This document shows, piece by piece, positions 9,410 through 18,145 of a DNA stretch of 64,000 nucleotides (the stretch's first letter is position 1; every line of letters starts with the position of its first letter). Position numbers and translations under genes: made by a program. The notes below the pieces were generated by a model. That model had not been told where the DNA came from. It did not search any database and was given only the letters and a program-made list of their open reading frames with translations. The DNA comes from Roseateles sp. (GTDB taxonomy: Bacteria > Pseudomonadota > Gammaproteobacteria > Burkholderiales > Burkholderiaceae_C), in the NCBI GenBank assembly GCA_016790285.1, contig JAEUPJ010000035.1, positions 1 through 64,000 on the forward strand. Reading direction: 5' to 3'.

Positions 9410-10290
9410 TCCCGCCGCTGCCGCGCGGCGCGCACATCGCCGTCATTGCGCCGGCCGGCCCGCCCAAGCCCGGGCGGCTGGAGGCCGTGGTGCCCTGGCT
9501 GGTCGAGCGCGGCTACGAGGGCACGCTGCTGCCGAGCTGCTTCGGGCCGCCTCCGCTGGACTTCCTCGCCGCGCCTGATGACGCCCGCCTGGCCGACGTG
9601 CACACGGCCTTTGCCGATTCGCGTTTCGATGCCGTGCTGGCGCTTCGCGGCGGCTCGGGCTGCATCCGGCTGCTGGACCGCCTGCAGCTCGGCCGCCTGG
9701 CCTGCACGCGCAAGCTGCTCATCGGCTACAGCGACCTGACCGTGCTGCACGCCGTGCGCACGAACGCCGGCATCGCCTCGCTGCACGCGCCCATGCCCGC
9801 CAGCGACTGGGGCCTGCCCGGCGCCGCGCCGGACACCGATGCCCTGTTCGAGCGCCTAGCCTCGGGCTGGCGCGAAGGCGACGTCGTCGGCCAGGCCGCG
9901 CCGCATGCGCTCAGCCACGGCGGCCGGGCGCATGGGCGGCTCATCGGCGGCAACCTGGCGATGTTCTGCGCGCTGCTGGGCACGCCCTACCTGCCCGACG
10001 TGGACGGCGCGCTGCTGTTCGTGGAGGACATCAGCGAAGAGCCCTACCGCGTCGACCGCATGCTCACGCAGCTGCGCCTGGCCGGCGTGCTGGACCGCAT
10101 CGGCGGGCTGCTGCTGGGCAGCTTCACCGGTGCCGAGCCGCCGGACGCCGTGCTCGCCGACCACCTCGGCCGCCTGCGCTGCCCCGTGCTGGCCGGCTGG
10201 CCCGCGGGCCACGGCCAGCCCAACCGCCCACTGCCGCTGGGCGTGCATGCCGAGATGGACGTGGCCGCCGGCCGCGTCGTGCTCGGCTGA
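9388..10290 (+). CDS. ldcA: Muramoyltetrapeptide LD-carboxypeptidase (S66)
   Basis: Cytoplasmic murein-recycling serine peptidase that removes the terminal D-Ala from tetrapeptide. The 300-residue product has the S66 triad S115 (GYSDLT), E213 (LFVEDI) and H275 (AGHGQPN), and the RGGSGC oxyanion segment near residue 87. It lacks a signal peptide. Its ATG lies inside the preceding hydrolase gene, giving a 22-nt overlap and suggesting translational coupling. D-Ala released here would be a direct substrate for DadA two genes upstream. Confidence 0.92.
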   Translation: MAEDRFLIPPLPRGAHIAVIAPAGPPKPGRLEAVVPWLVERGYEGTLLPSCFGPPPLDFLAAPDDARLADVHTAFADSRFDAVLALRGGSGCIRLLDRLQLGRLACTRKLLIGYSDLTVLHAVRTNAGIASLHAPMPASDWGLPGAAPDTDALFERLASGWREGDVVGQAAPHALSHGGRAHGRLIGGNLAMFCALLGTPYLPDVDGALLFVEDISEEPYRVDRMLTQLRLAGVLDRIGGLLLGSFTGAEPPDAVLADHLGRLRCPVLAGWPAGHGQPNRPLPLGVHAEMDVAAGRVVLG

Positions 10291-10308
10291 GTCTGGCGGC
10301 GCCGGGCG

Positions 10309-10333
10309 AAAAAAAGCCCCGCCAAAGCAGGGC
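10309..10333 (-). terminator. Rho-independent terminator of the TonB-dependent receptor gene
   Basis: Read on the minus strand, a 7-bp stem GCCCTGC/GCGGGGC (one G-T pair) with loop TTTG is followed by seven T, just past the receptor stop codon. It also lies beyond the end of ldcA, which converges from the other side. Confidence 0.8.
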
Positions 10334-10375
10334 CTGGAATGCCGGCGCGGGGCCGGTCAGGGAGTCAAACGGTCA

Positions 10376-13237
10376 TCACCAGAACTTGTAGTTCACCGTC
10401 AGCTGGTAGCTGCGGCCGCGCGGGTCGGCCACGCGGGGCTCCCACGAACTGCCGGCACCGGTGTTGCTGTCGTAGGCGGCGGAGAACGGCGGGTCTTCGT
10501 TCAGCAGGTTCTTGATGCCGAAGGTCAGGCCCAGGTTCTTGATGCCGCTGTAGCTGATGCTGGCGTTGTAGGTGATGTACTTGCTGACGTTGGGCTTCCA
10601 GTCCGGCGGCACGACGCTGCCGTTGGCCACGCCGGGCAGGACGGCGTCCTTGTAGCCCGCGGCCCAGCGCTGCATCAGCGTGCCGGTCCAGTCGCCTTCG
10701 GCGTAGGTCACGACGATGGAGTGCTTCCAGCGCAGGCCGAGGTCGCTGGAACGCGTGAACACGCCGATCTCGCTGGCGCCCATGGGTGCGCTCGTGATCA
10801 GGCGCGAGCGCTTGTCGAGCAGGTAGCTGCCTTCGAGCTTGCCGGTCAGGCGGCCCGCACCCATCGCGGTGGTGCCGCTCAGGGAGATGTCCACACCCTT
10901 GGTGATGGTCTCGCCGGCATTGACGTTGCGGTTGTCGATGGCCAGCAGGGTGCCCGAGCCGTCGCGCAGGAAGTTGCTCGTGAACAGGTTGTAGTTCTTG
11001 ACGAGGTCGGACAGCGAGACGGCCTGGATCGTGCCCGTCTTGCGGATCTGCCACCAGTCAGCACCCACGGACACGTCGGCCACGGGCGACCACACGAAGC
11101 CCCAGGTCCACTGCTTGCTCTTCTCGGGGCCGAGCTCGGGCTTGCCGCCGGTGAGGATCTCGGGCGTGATGGACTCGCAGCCGGGCTTGGTCGGGTCGAC
11201 GACACCGCTGGCGCACTTGCCCGGGTCGACGAGGTCCTTGCCGGCGTAGGTGGAGCGCGTGATGCCGTTGAAGAGCTGGTTGAAGGTCGGCACCCGGAAG
11301 CCGCGGCTCGTGGAGGCGCGCACCAGCAGCTGATCGAAGGGCTGGTAGCGCACCGAGAACTTCGGGTTGGTGGTGCCGCCAAAGCCGGTGTAGCTGTCGT
11401 GGCGCACCGCGCCGCTGGCTTCCAAGCCCTTGAAGATGGGCACCAGCACTTCGCCGTAATAGGCCTTGATGTCGCGCTTGACCGTGTCCAGCGTGTTCAC
11501 GCTGTCGAACGGGGCGTTGAAGATGGTGGACTGCGTGGCCAGGTCGGTGGCGTTGCCGTTGAAGCGGTACTGCTCCTTGCGGATGTCCGTGCCGATGGCG
11601 GCCATGACGTCGCCGGCGGGCAGCTTGAAGACCGGGCCGCTGGCGGTGAAGTCGGCCTGGCGCAGCGTGAACTTGCCGCCGTACAGCGTCACGCCGTCGG
11701 CGCGCACGGCGTCCAGCGCGCTCATGGCCGTGGCGCTCTGGGAGCCGTCGGCCGAGAACGGGTTGAGCGTGCCGTTGTTGATCAGCGCGGCGAAGGGGCG
11801 GCTGTAGAAGTAGCCGTGCTTGAGCAGCGAGGTGGTGTCGCTGGTGGCCTGGGAGACGCCGGTCTTGTAGTCCCAGCCGCCGAACAGCGGGCCCTCGGCG
11901 CCGATGAGCAGGCGCTGCGTCTTGGCCGTCGTCTCGATCTCGCGGTTGCCGCAGGGCATGCAGCGCCAGCGCATCGCCAGCGGCAGGCCGCGGTTGGCCG
12001 CCAGCGTGGGGAAGGTGGTGACCAGGGCGTTGAAGACCGTGTTGTAGGCCTCGCCGGTGCTCGGGTAGGAGAGGTTGTAGAACGGGTTGGTGGTCGACGT
12101 GGAGCTGCTGATCTGGTTGGGCGAGAAGCTCTTGTCGGTGACGACCTGGGCGCCCACGTACTCGGCGAACACCTGGTGCTCGCCCACGGCCAGCGTGCCG
12201 CGCAGCACGCCGTTGGTCGACTTGACCGGCTGCTGCAGCACGGCGGCGCGGCCGGTGTCCCAGGCGCAGCCCCACTTGGCCGAGGGCGTCGCCCACAGCA
12301 CCTCGTCGTAGGCGCCCTGGCCGGGGACGGACGAGCAGCCGGCCTGGCCGGGCAGGTCCAGCACGTTGATGCCGTTCATGGCGACCGTCGTGCCCGGCTG
12401 GATGGGGCCGGTGCCGCGGCCGGTGGTGTTGACGTTGTCGCGGCTGAGCGCGCTGTACAGGCTCGAGATGGCAAAGACCGTGGCGTAGGGCGTGCCGCGC
12501 GTGTCCACCGACAGGCCGCGGTTCGGCTGGAAGGTGTTGACGAAGTCGCGCTGGTCGCCGCGCAGCGCCTGGGATTCGCTGAAGGACAGCGAGGCCAGCA
12601 CGTTGAAGCGGTCCTTGTCGAGGTTGCCGAAGCCGCCCGTGAGCTTGACGCGGCTGATGTTGCCGCCGCCGGCCTCGGTCACGTCGGTGAAGGCCTGGGC
12701 CTCCAGGCCGCTGTAGTCCTTGCGCAGGATGAAGTTGATGACGCCGCCGATGGCGTCGGTGCCGTAGATGGCCGAGGCGCCGTCCTTGAGCACCTCGACG
12801 CGCTCGACCGCGGAGAACGGGATCTGCTGCAGGTCGACCACGCCGCCGTTCAGGCCGTGGGAGGCGACCCGGCGACCGTTGAGCAGCACCAGCGTGCTGG
12901 CCGCACCCTGGCCGCGCAGGTTGGCCGAGGTCGCGCCGTTGTTGCCGCGCGCCTGGCCGGCGACGACGTCGGCGTTGGAGGCCAGGTTGTCCAGGCCGTT
13001 GCCGTTGGCGCTCAGGGTGCTGATCAACTGCTCGGCCGACACGATGCCCTGGCGCTCGATGTCCTTGCGCGTGATGACCTGGATCGGCAGCGCACCCTCG
13101 TCCTTGATGCGCTTGATGCTGGAGCCGGTGACCTCCACGCGCTCGAGCTTCTGGCCGTCGGACTGCGCCAGCGCTGCGCCTGCGTGTGCTGCCATGCCCA
13201 GGATGGCGAGCTGTGCCACAAGACGGTTCAACTTCAT
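10376..13237 (-). CDS. TonB-dependent outer-membrane receptor
   Basis: The 953-residue outer-membrane channel has a signal peptide (MKLNRLVAQLAILGMAAHAG... about residues 1-26), a TonB-box-like region near KLERVEVTGS, a plug domain (about 45-170, LPIQVITRKDIERQG, LNGRRV, GASAIYGTDAIGGVINF) and a beta-barrel ending VNYKFW. A good Shine-Dalgarno AAGGAG lies about 7 nt before the ATG; the longer frame to 13375 is rejected. The loops carry cysteine pairs (CMPCGN; CSS...WGC). The substrate is unknown; peptides, sugars or catechols are possible. The neighbouring ldcA and OCD/dacB genes make murein fragments a testable guess. Confidence 0.92.
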   Translation of the reverse strand: MKLNRLVAQLAILGMAAHAGAALAQSDGQKLERVEVTGSSIKRIKDEGALPIQVITRKDIERQGIVSAEQLISTLSANGNGLDNLASNADVVAGQARGNNGATSANLRGQGAASTLVLLNGRRVASHGLNGGVVDLQQIPFSAVERVEVLKDGASAIYGTDAIGGVINFILRKDYSGLEAQAFTDVTEAGGGNISRVKLTGGFGNLDKDRFNVLASLSFSESQALRGDQRDFVNTFQPNRGLSVDTRGTPYATVFAISSLYSALSRDNVNTTGRGTGPIQPGTTVAMNGINVLDLPGQAGCSSVPGQGAYDEVLWATPSAKWGCAWDTGRAAVLQQPVKSTNGVLRGTLAVGEHQVFAEYVGAQVVTDKSFSPNQISSSTSTTNPFYNLSYPSTGEAYNTVFNALVTTFPTLAANRGLPLAMRWRCMPCGNREIETTAKTQRLLIGAEGPLFGGWDYKTGVSQATSDTTSLLKHGYFYSRPFAALINNGTLNPFSADGSQSATAMSALDAVRADGVTLYGGKFTLRQADFTASGPVFKLPAGDVMAAIGTDIRKEQYRFNGNATDLATQSTIFNAPFDSVNTLDTVKRDIKAYYGEVLVPIFKGLEASGAVRHDSYTGFGGTTNPKFSVRYQPFDQLLVRASTSRGFRVPTFNQLFNGITRSTYAGKDLVDPGKCASGVVDPTKPGCESITPEILTGGKPELGPEKSKQWTWGFVWSPVADVSVGADWWQIRKTGTIQAVSLSDLVKNYNLFTSNFLRDGSGTLLAIDNRNVNAGETITKGVDISLSGTTAMGAGRLTGKLEGSYLLDKRSRLITSAPMGASEIGVFTRSSDLGLRWKHSIVVTYAEGDWTGTLMQRWAAGYKDAVLPGVANGSVVPPDWKPNVSKYITYNASISYSGIKNLGLTFGIKNLLNEDPPFSAAYDSNTGAGSSWEPRVADPRGRSYQLTVNYKFW

Positions 13238-13450
13238 CTCAACGACTCCTTGATGTGATCCCAATTGCGAAGCATGTTCGCTGCCGCGCGCGCGCTCGCC
13301 CAGAGGGCCGCACCCGAGGTGTTGCGCGGTGTTCAATGAATGCTTGTCGGCGGCGCATAACCTGCGGGAATGCATGCAGGCACGAAAGCGCGGCCACGGT
13401 GCACGGCTGCCCCTCTACAGTGCTGTGCGATGCGTTTGTGAAAGCCCCCG

Positions 13451-14383
13451 ATGCGAGTGATCACCGAGGCCGATGTGGCCGCCGTTCTCGACCCCGACAG
13501 CGCCGTCGTCGCGCTGCGCGCGGCCTTCGCCCAGCACGGGCGCGGCCAGGCCCAGGTGCTCGCGCGCCACCGCGCCACGGCCAGCCGCGAAGGGGCGTCG
13601 CTGGCCATCAGCGCGATGGGTGCTATCCTCGACGGCGAAGGCTCGCTGCCGGCCGTGCTGGGCACCAAGGTCTACTCGGCGCGCAACGGCAAGTACGACT
13701 TCCTCGTGAGCCTGTTCTCGGCCGACACGGGCGCGGCCCTGGCGACGCTGCAGGCCAACGAGTTCACCCGGCTGCGCACCGCGGCGGCCAGTGCGGTCGC
13801 CGCCGATCTGCTCGCGCTGCCCGAGGTGCGCACGCTGGCCGTCTTCGGCGCGGGCATCCAGGCGCAGGCCCATGCCGAGGCGCTGGTGCGCGTGCGCCGC
13901 TTCGAGCGCCTGCTCGTGTGCGCGCGCTCGGGCGGCGAGGCCTTCGCCGCCCAGCTGCAGCGGGCCCTGCACCTGCCCGTGCAGGCCGTGGACGCCGCCA
14001 CCGCCGCACGCGAGGGCGACGTCATCGTCACCGCCACGCGCTCGCCCACGCCGCTGTTCGACGGGGCCCTGGTGAAACCCGGCGCCTTCGTCGCGGCCGT
14101 GGGCTCCAGCACCCGCGCCGCCCGTGAGCTGGACGACACGCTGCTCGGCCGTGCAGCGCTCGTGGCCGTCGAGTGGCTGACGGCCGCGCAGCAGGAGGCC
14201 GGCGACATCGTCATGGCCGCACCCGGCGTCATCGCGCCCGAGCGCCTCGTCGAGCTCGGCGCCCTGCTCGTGACCCCGCGCCCGCGCGGCCCGGCGGACA
14301 TCGTCGTCTACAAGAGCGTGGGCATCGGCCTGGAGGACGTGGCCCTGGCCCGCCTCGTGGCCCACCGGCTGGGGGTGTGCTGA
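13451..14383 (+). CDS. Ornithine cyclodeaminase / mu-crystallin family oxidoreductase
   Basis: The 310-residue product has the OCD-family layout: substrate lysine region LGTKVYSARNG near residues 75-85, NEFTRLRTAAASAVAADLL near 101-119, and the NAD(P) loop AVFGAGIQAQAHAEALV near 133-149. Known members act as ornithine cyclodeaminase, alanine dehydrogenase, or delta1-pyrroline-2-carboxylate reductase. Its stop overlaps the start of the PBP4-type gene by one base (TGATG). In a D-amino-acid setting, reduction of pyrroline-2-carboxylate made by DadA from D-proline would be logical, but that is inference. Confidence 0.88.
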   Translation: MRVITEADVAAVLDPDSAVVALRAAFAQHGRGQAQVLARHRATASREGASLAISAMGAILDGEGSLPAVLGTKVYSARNGKYDFLVSLFSADTGAALATLQANEFTRLRTAAASAVAADLLALPEVRTLAVFGAGIQAQAHAEALVRVRRFERLLVCARSGGEAFAAQLQRALHLPVQAVDAATAAREGDVIVTATRSPTPLFDGALVKPGAFVAAVGSSTRAARELDDTLLGRAALVAVEWLTAAQQEAGDIVMAAPGVIAPERLVELGALLVTPRPRGPADIVVYKSVGIGLEDVALARLVAHRLGVC

Positions 14384-15798
14384 TGCGAGCCTGGCTGATC
14401 TGCGCGGCGCTGGTGCTCAGCGGCTGCGCCACCACGCGGGTGCCCGACCCCGTGCAGGCGGCGCTCGACCAGGCCGGGCTGCCCGCGCAGAGCCTCGGCT
14501 TCGTGCTGCAGCCCCTGGACCGCTCGCGCCCGGCGCTCATGCAGCGGGCCGACGAGCCCATGTCGCCGGGCTCGACGATGAAGCTCGTGACGGCCACCGT
14601 CGCGCTCGAGAAGCTGGGCATCAACCACCGCGGCCGCACCGAGCTGCTGGCGGCGGCGGCGCCGGTGGCCGGCGTCATCGAGGGCCCGCTCATCCTGCGC
14701 GGCGGCGCCGACCCCGACCTCGACTGGCCCGCCCTGTGGTGGCTGCTGCGCCAGCTGCGCGAGAGCGGCGTGCGCGAGATCCGCGGCGGGCTGGTGGTGG
14801 ACCGCACGCTGTTCAGCCCGACCCGCTTGGACGTCGGACTGCCGCCCTTCGACGAGGCGCCGGAGTTCGACTACAACGTCATCCCCGATGCGCTGCACCT
14901 CAACGGCAGCCTGCTGGACTTCGAGCTTCAGGCCACGGCCACGGGCGTGGCGGCGCGCACGGTGCCGGCGCTGCGCGGGCTCACGCTCGACGCCAGCGCC
15001 ATGACGCTGTCGGCCCGCCCCTGCAAGGACTGGGACGAGGGCTGGAAGCCCGCCGCCGTGCAGGCCGCCGGGGGCCTTGTGACCGTGCGCCTGCAGGGCG
15101 CCTTCCCGGCCGGCTGCCGGCAGACGGCGCCGCTGCAGATCGTCGACCGGCAGTGGCTCGTCACCCAGGCAGTGCGGCAGTTCTGGGCCGAACTCGGCGG
15201 CAGCCTCGGCCCGGGCGACGTGGAAGGGGCGGCGCCGGCGGGGGCCGTCGTGCTGGCCACGCACCGCGGGCGGCCCCTCGCCGAGGTGATGCGCGGCGTC
15301 ATGAAGCGCAGCGACAACGCGCTGTCGCGCCTCATCTACCTGCAGCTCGGCGCACAGGCGGCCCAGCCCGGCGAGGCCACGCTGGCCGCGGCCGAGCGCA
15401 GCGTGCGGGCCTGGTTTGCCGCGCACGGGCTGAGCGACGCGGGCCTGGTGATGGACAACGGCTCGGGCCTGTCGCGCACCGAGCGCATCAGCCCGGCCCA
15501 GCTGGCCGCCGTGCTGCGGGCCGGCCAGGCGGGGGCGCAGGCGCCGGAGCTGCTGTCCACGCTGCCCATCGCGGGCGTGGACGGCACGCTCACGCGGCGC
15601 CTGAAGGACGGCCCGGCCACCGGGCAGGCGCGGCTCAAGACCGGCACGTTGCGCGACGCCGTGGGCCTCGCCGGCTTCGTGACGGATGCGAGCGGGCGGC
15701 CATGGGTGTTCGTCGCGCTGCTCAACCACCCCGAGGCGGCGCGCAAGGGCCGCCCGGTGCTGGATGCGCTGGCCACATGGGTCGCCGGGCAGCGCTGA
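14383..15798 (+). CDS. dacB: D-alanyl-D-alanine carboxypeptidase/endopeptidase, PBP4 type, lipoprotein
   Basis: Periplasmic S13 enzyme that trims or cleaves peptidoglycan cross-links. The 471-residue product has a lipoprotein signal with lipobox LSGC (lipidated C15), S64-x-x-K67 (SPGSTMK), S310-D311-N312 (KRSDNALS) and K419-T420-G421 (LKTGTL). The large insert between the SxxK and SDN motifs is typical of PBP4. Most PBP4 enzymes have a plain Sec signal, so a lipid anchor is somewhat unusual. The start overlaps the stop of the upstream OCD-family gene. Confidence 0.92.
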   Translation: MRAWLICAALVLSGCATTRVPDPVQAALDQAGLPAQSLGFVLQPLDRSRPALMQRADEPMSPGSTMKLVTATVALEKLGINHRGRTELLAAAAPVAGVIEGPLILRGGADPDLDWPALWWLLRQLRESGVREIRGGLVVDRTLFSPTRLDVGLPPFDEAPEFDYNVIPDALHLNGSLLDFELQATATGVAARTVPALRGLTLDASAMTLSARPCKDWDEGWKPAAVQAAGGLVTVRLQGAFPAGCRQTAPLQIVDRQWLVTQAVRQFWAELGGSLGPGDVEGAAPAGAVVLATHRGRPLAEVMRGVMKRSDNALSRLIYLQLGAQAAQPGEATLAAAERSVRAWFAAHGLSDAGLVMDNGSGLSRTERISPAQLAAVLRAGQAGAQAPELLSTLPIAGVDGTLTRRLKDGPATGQARLKTGTLRDAVGLAGFVTDASGRPWVFVALLNHPEAARKGRPVLDALATWVAGQR

Positions 15799-15907
15799 CA
15801 GGCTTCAACGCCAGCCACCCGGTCGCGCCCCCCCAGGATCTGGGCCCCCTGCCTGAAAGCGCGGGGCGCGCCTAGCCTCGCGCCCGTTCAGGTGAGCGGA
15901 GCACGCA

Positions 15908-16702
15908 ATGAGAACGCAGCGTTGGGCCTTGCGAGCGGGGGTGTGGATCGGGGCGATGGCGGTGGCCATGCAGGCGGTGGCTCGGGAGGCCGCGCCGCGC
16001 GAAGTCCGTTTCGTCACCGAGTCCTTCCCGCCCTACACCCACGCCGCAGCCGGGCGCGCGGTAGGGCCGATGGTGGACGTGGTGCAGGAGGCCTGCGCCC
16101 GCCTGGCCTGGCGTTGTGCGATCGAGGTGCTGCCCTGGCGGCGGGCCCTGTCGATGGCGCAACGGGCGGAGGTCGATGCCATCTTCCCCATCATCGATTC
16201 GCCGGAGCGACGCCAGTACTTCCACATCTCGCGGCCCGTCGTCGAAGGTCGCTATGAGTTCTTCGTCCGCGCGGGCAATGCCCTGCGGTACACGGGCGAC
16301 GCGCGGGTGCTGGAGGGGCGGGTCATCGGGGCCTACGGGCCTTCGTCGACGGCGCTCACGCTGGAGGCGCTGATCGAAGGCGTGCCGGGCGCCCGCAGCG
16401 AGATCGAACCCGACAACCGCACGGTGCTGCGCAAGCTCTCGGCAGGCCGGTATGGCGAAGGCGGCGTCGCGCTGGCCAACGAGGCCGTGGCCCAGTTGCT
16501 CATCCGCGAGCATGGGCTGACCCAGCTGCAGGCGGCCGGTACCGTGAAGTCCTTCGGCTACTCCTTCGCGCTGAGTCGCCAGCGGCTGGACTTGCCGACG
16601 GCCCTGGCCTTTGCCGGCGCGCTGCACGAGCTCTGCCGCAGCGGCCGCACGGCCGAGCTGTTCAAGCCCTACGGCTTGGCGCCGTCGCCCTGCCTCAGGT
16701 GA
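15908..16702 (+). CDS. Periplasmic substrate-binding protein, family 3-like
   Basis: The 264-residue product has a signal peptide (cleavage likely after MQAVA, about residue 25) and a solute-binding fold: VRFVTESFPPYTHAAAGRAVGPMVDVVQEAC, LPWRRALSMAQRAEVDAIFPI, and SPERRQYFHISRPVV are typical of the polar amino acid SBP/PhnD-like group. No permease or ATPase gene is adjacent, so it may serve an unlinked ABC transporter or act as a sensor input. Its 3' end overlaps the 3' end of the convergent LD-carboxypeptidase gene by 8 nt. Confidence 0.82.
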   Translation: MRTQRWALRAGVWIGAMAVAMQAVAREAAPREVRFVTESFPPYTHAAAGRAVGPMVDVVQEACARLAWRCAIEVLPWRRALSMAQRAEVDAIFPIIDSPERRQYFHISRPVVEGRYEFFVRAGNALRYTGDARVLEGRVIGAYGPSSTALTLEALIEGVPGARSEIEPDNRTVLRKLSAGRYGEGGVALANEAVAQLLIREHGLTQLQAAGTVKSFGYSFALSRQRLDLPTALAFAGALHELCRSGRTAELFKPYGLAPSPCLR

Positions 16703-17750
16703 CGGCGGGCTGCAGCAGGCGCAGCGTGCCGGCGTCGGCATCCATCTCGGCCGGTGCGCCCACCGGCACGGTCAGCTTGCGCTTGATGTGGCCGATGGCC
16801 GCGCCACGGTAGACCGGCACGTTCAGCGGCCCGAAGTAGTCATCGAACACTTCGTCCAGCGTCAGGCTGCCGTAGCCGTCGCCCGGCTCGCACTTGGTGA
16901 AGCGGCCCAGCACCACGCCGGCGAGCTGGCTCAGCGCGCCTGTGAGGCGCAGCGTGGAGAGGCACCGGTCGATGCGGTAGATGTACTCGTTGATGTCTTC
17001 CAGGAAGAGCAGGGCGCCGCGGCAGTCGGGGAAGTAGGGCGTGCCGGCCAGCGACGCGAGCACCGTGAGGTTGCCGCCCACCAGCCGCCCCTGGGCCTTG
17101 CCGCCGCGCAGCGTGCTGATGCGCTCCTCGCGCACGATGAGGTCGTCACTGGGCTTGACCACCGGGTTGCGCAGCACGGCCGCCTCGGCGTTCATCACGA
17201 GGGCGCGGAAGCTCTGCACCGAGAAGTCGTTCCATTCCGAGGCCGCGACGGGGCTGTGGAAGGTGACGAGACCCGTCTGGCGCTGGATGGCGTTGACGAG
17301 GCTGGTGAGGTCGCTGAAGCCGCCGAAGAACTTGGGCCGGCGGCGGATGAGGCCGTAGTCGAGCCGGTCCACGATGCGGTTGCAGCCCGAGCCGCCCGTC
17401 ATCGCGATGACGCCGGCCACGCTGTCGTCGGCGAACATGGCGTTCACGTCGGCGGCGCGCTGCGCATCGGTGCCCGCGAACGGGCCGCGGCGCGCGGAGA
17501 CGAACTCGCCGGGCTTGACCTTGAAGCCCAGGGCCTGGAGCGACTCGATGGCCATCTTCAGCGGCTCGCGCTCGAAGGTGGCGTTGGCCGGGCTGACCAG
17601 GCCGAGGGTGTCGCCCGGGCGCAGGCGCGGTGCCAGCACAGGGGCCGGCGCTGAAGGCGAGGCGCTTGAAGCGTGGGTGGGGCTGGCGGCGGCCATCAGG
17701 CCGGCAGCACCGGCGCCCAGGTGCAGAAGTTGGCGGCGGGACGGGGTCAT
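16695..17750 (-). CDS. LD-carboxypeptidase (S66), probable Tat-exported paralogue
   Basis: A second S66 peptidase, 351 residues, with triad S146 (GGFSDLTS), E251 (LFLEDINEY) and H321 (AIGHIKRK), plus TGGSGC near 118-123. The N-terminus MTPSRRQLLHLGAGAAGLMAAAS has a twin-arginine motif and hydrophobic stretch, so export by Tat to the periplasm is likely, in contrast to the signal-less LdcA of this window. ATG 17750 is chosen because the frame upstream is Arg/Pro-rich. The ligand may be periplasmic tetrapeptides; some S66 members instead cleave microcin-like or antibiotic conjugates. Confidence 0.88.
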   Translation of the reverse strand: MTPSRRQLLHLGAGAAGLMAAASPTHASSASPSAPAPVLAPRLRPGDTLGLVSPANATFEREPLKMAIESLQALGFKVKPGEFVSARRGPFAGTDAQRAADVNAMFADDSVAGVIAMTGGSGCNRIVDRLDYGLIRRRPKFFGGFSDLTSLVNAIQRQTGLVTFHSPVAASEWNDFSVQSFRALVMNAEAAVLRNPVVKPSDDLIVREERISTLRGGKAQGRLVGGNLTVLASLAGTPYFPDCRGALLFLEDINEYIYRIDRCLSTLRLTGALSQLAGVVLGRFTKCEPGDGYGSLTLDEVFDDYFGPLNVPVYRGAAIGHIKRKLTVPVGAPAEMDADAGTLRLLQPAVT

Positions 17751-17902
17751 GTCGATTCGAGCGGGTGGAGAAAGGGCCTGGCGCCGCGAGCGCGGCGCGT
17801 GAAGCGGTTGTCGTCGCCCCGCATTGTGTTCGCCGCCAGGTGGTAGGCCTGAAGTGAGGGGGCCGGGGTGCTCACCGGCCGCGGCGCTGCCGGGCTGATC
17901 CA

Positions 17903-18145
17903 ATGCAGGGCATGAGCTCCGACCTGCCTCCCCTGCCCACCCTCGTGCCCGGCCGTTTTCGCCACTACAAGGGCGGCGAGTACGACGTCATCGGCGTGGC
18001 CCGCCACAGCGAGACGCTGGAACCCGTGGTCGTCTACCGGCCGCTGTACAACGACAGCGGCTGGTGGGTGCGACCCTTCGAGATGTTCACCGGCACGCTC
18101 GAGGTGGACGGCGTCGTGCGCCCCCGCTTCGAGCGCATCGGCTAG
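17903..18145 (+). CDS. DUF1653 domain protein
   Basis: An 80-residue protein nearly all occupied by the DUF1653 fold: VPGRFRHYKGGEYDVIGVARHSETLEPVVVYRPLYNDSGWWVRPFEMF. Function is not established for the family. The start may be ATG 17903 or ATG 17912 (MSSDLPP). The last four bases overlap the end of the convergent pyridoxamine-oxidase-like gene. Confidence 0.88.
   Translation: MQGMSSDLPPLPTLVPGRFRHYKGGEYDVIGVARHSETLEPVVVYRPLYNDSGWWVRPFEMFTGTLEVDGVVRPRFERIG

Noticed and set aside
9905..13258. 1117-residue open frame on the plus strand opposite the TonB receptor
   Set aside because: Composition is Val/Ala/Gly/Arg/Gln-rich shadow of the receptor gene; it also runs out of frame through the ldcA end and the terminator.
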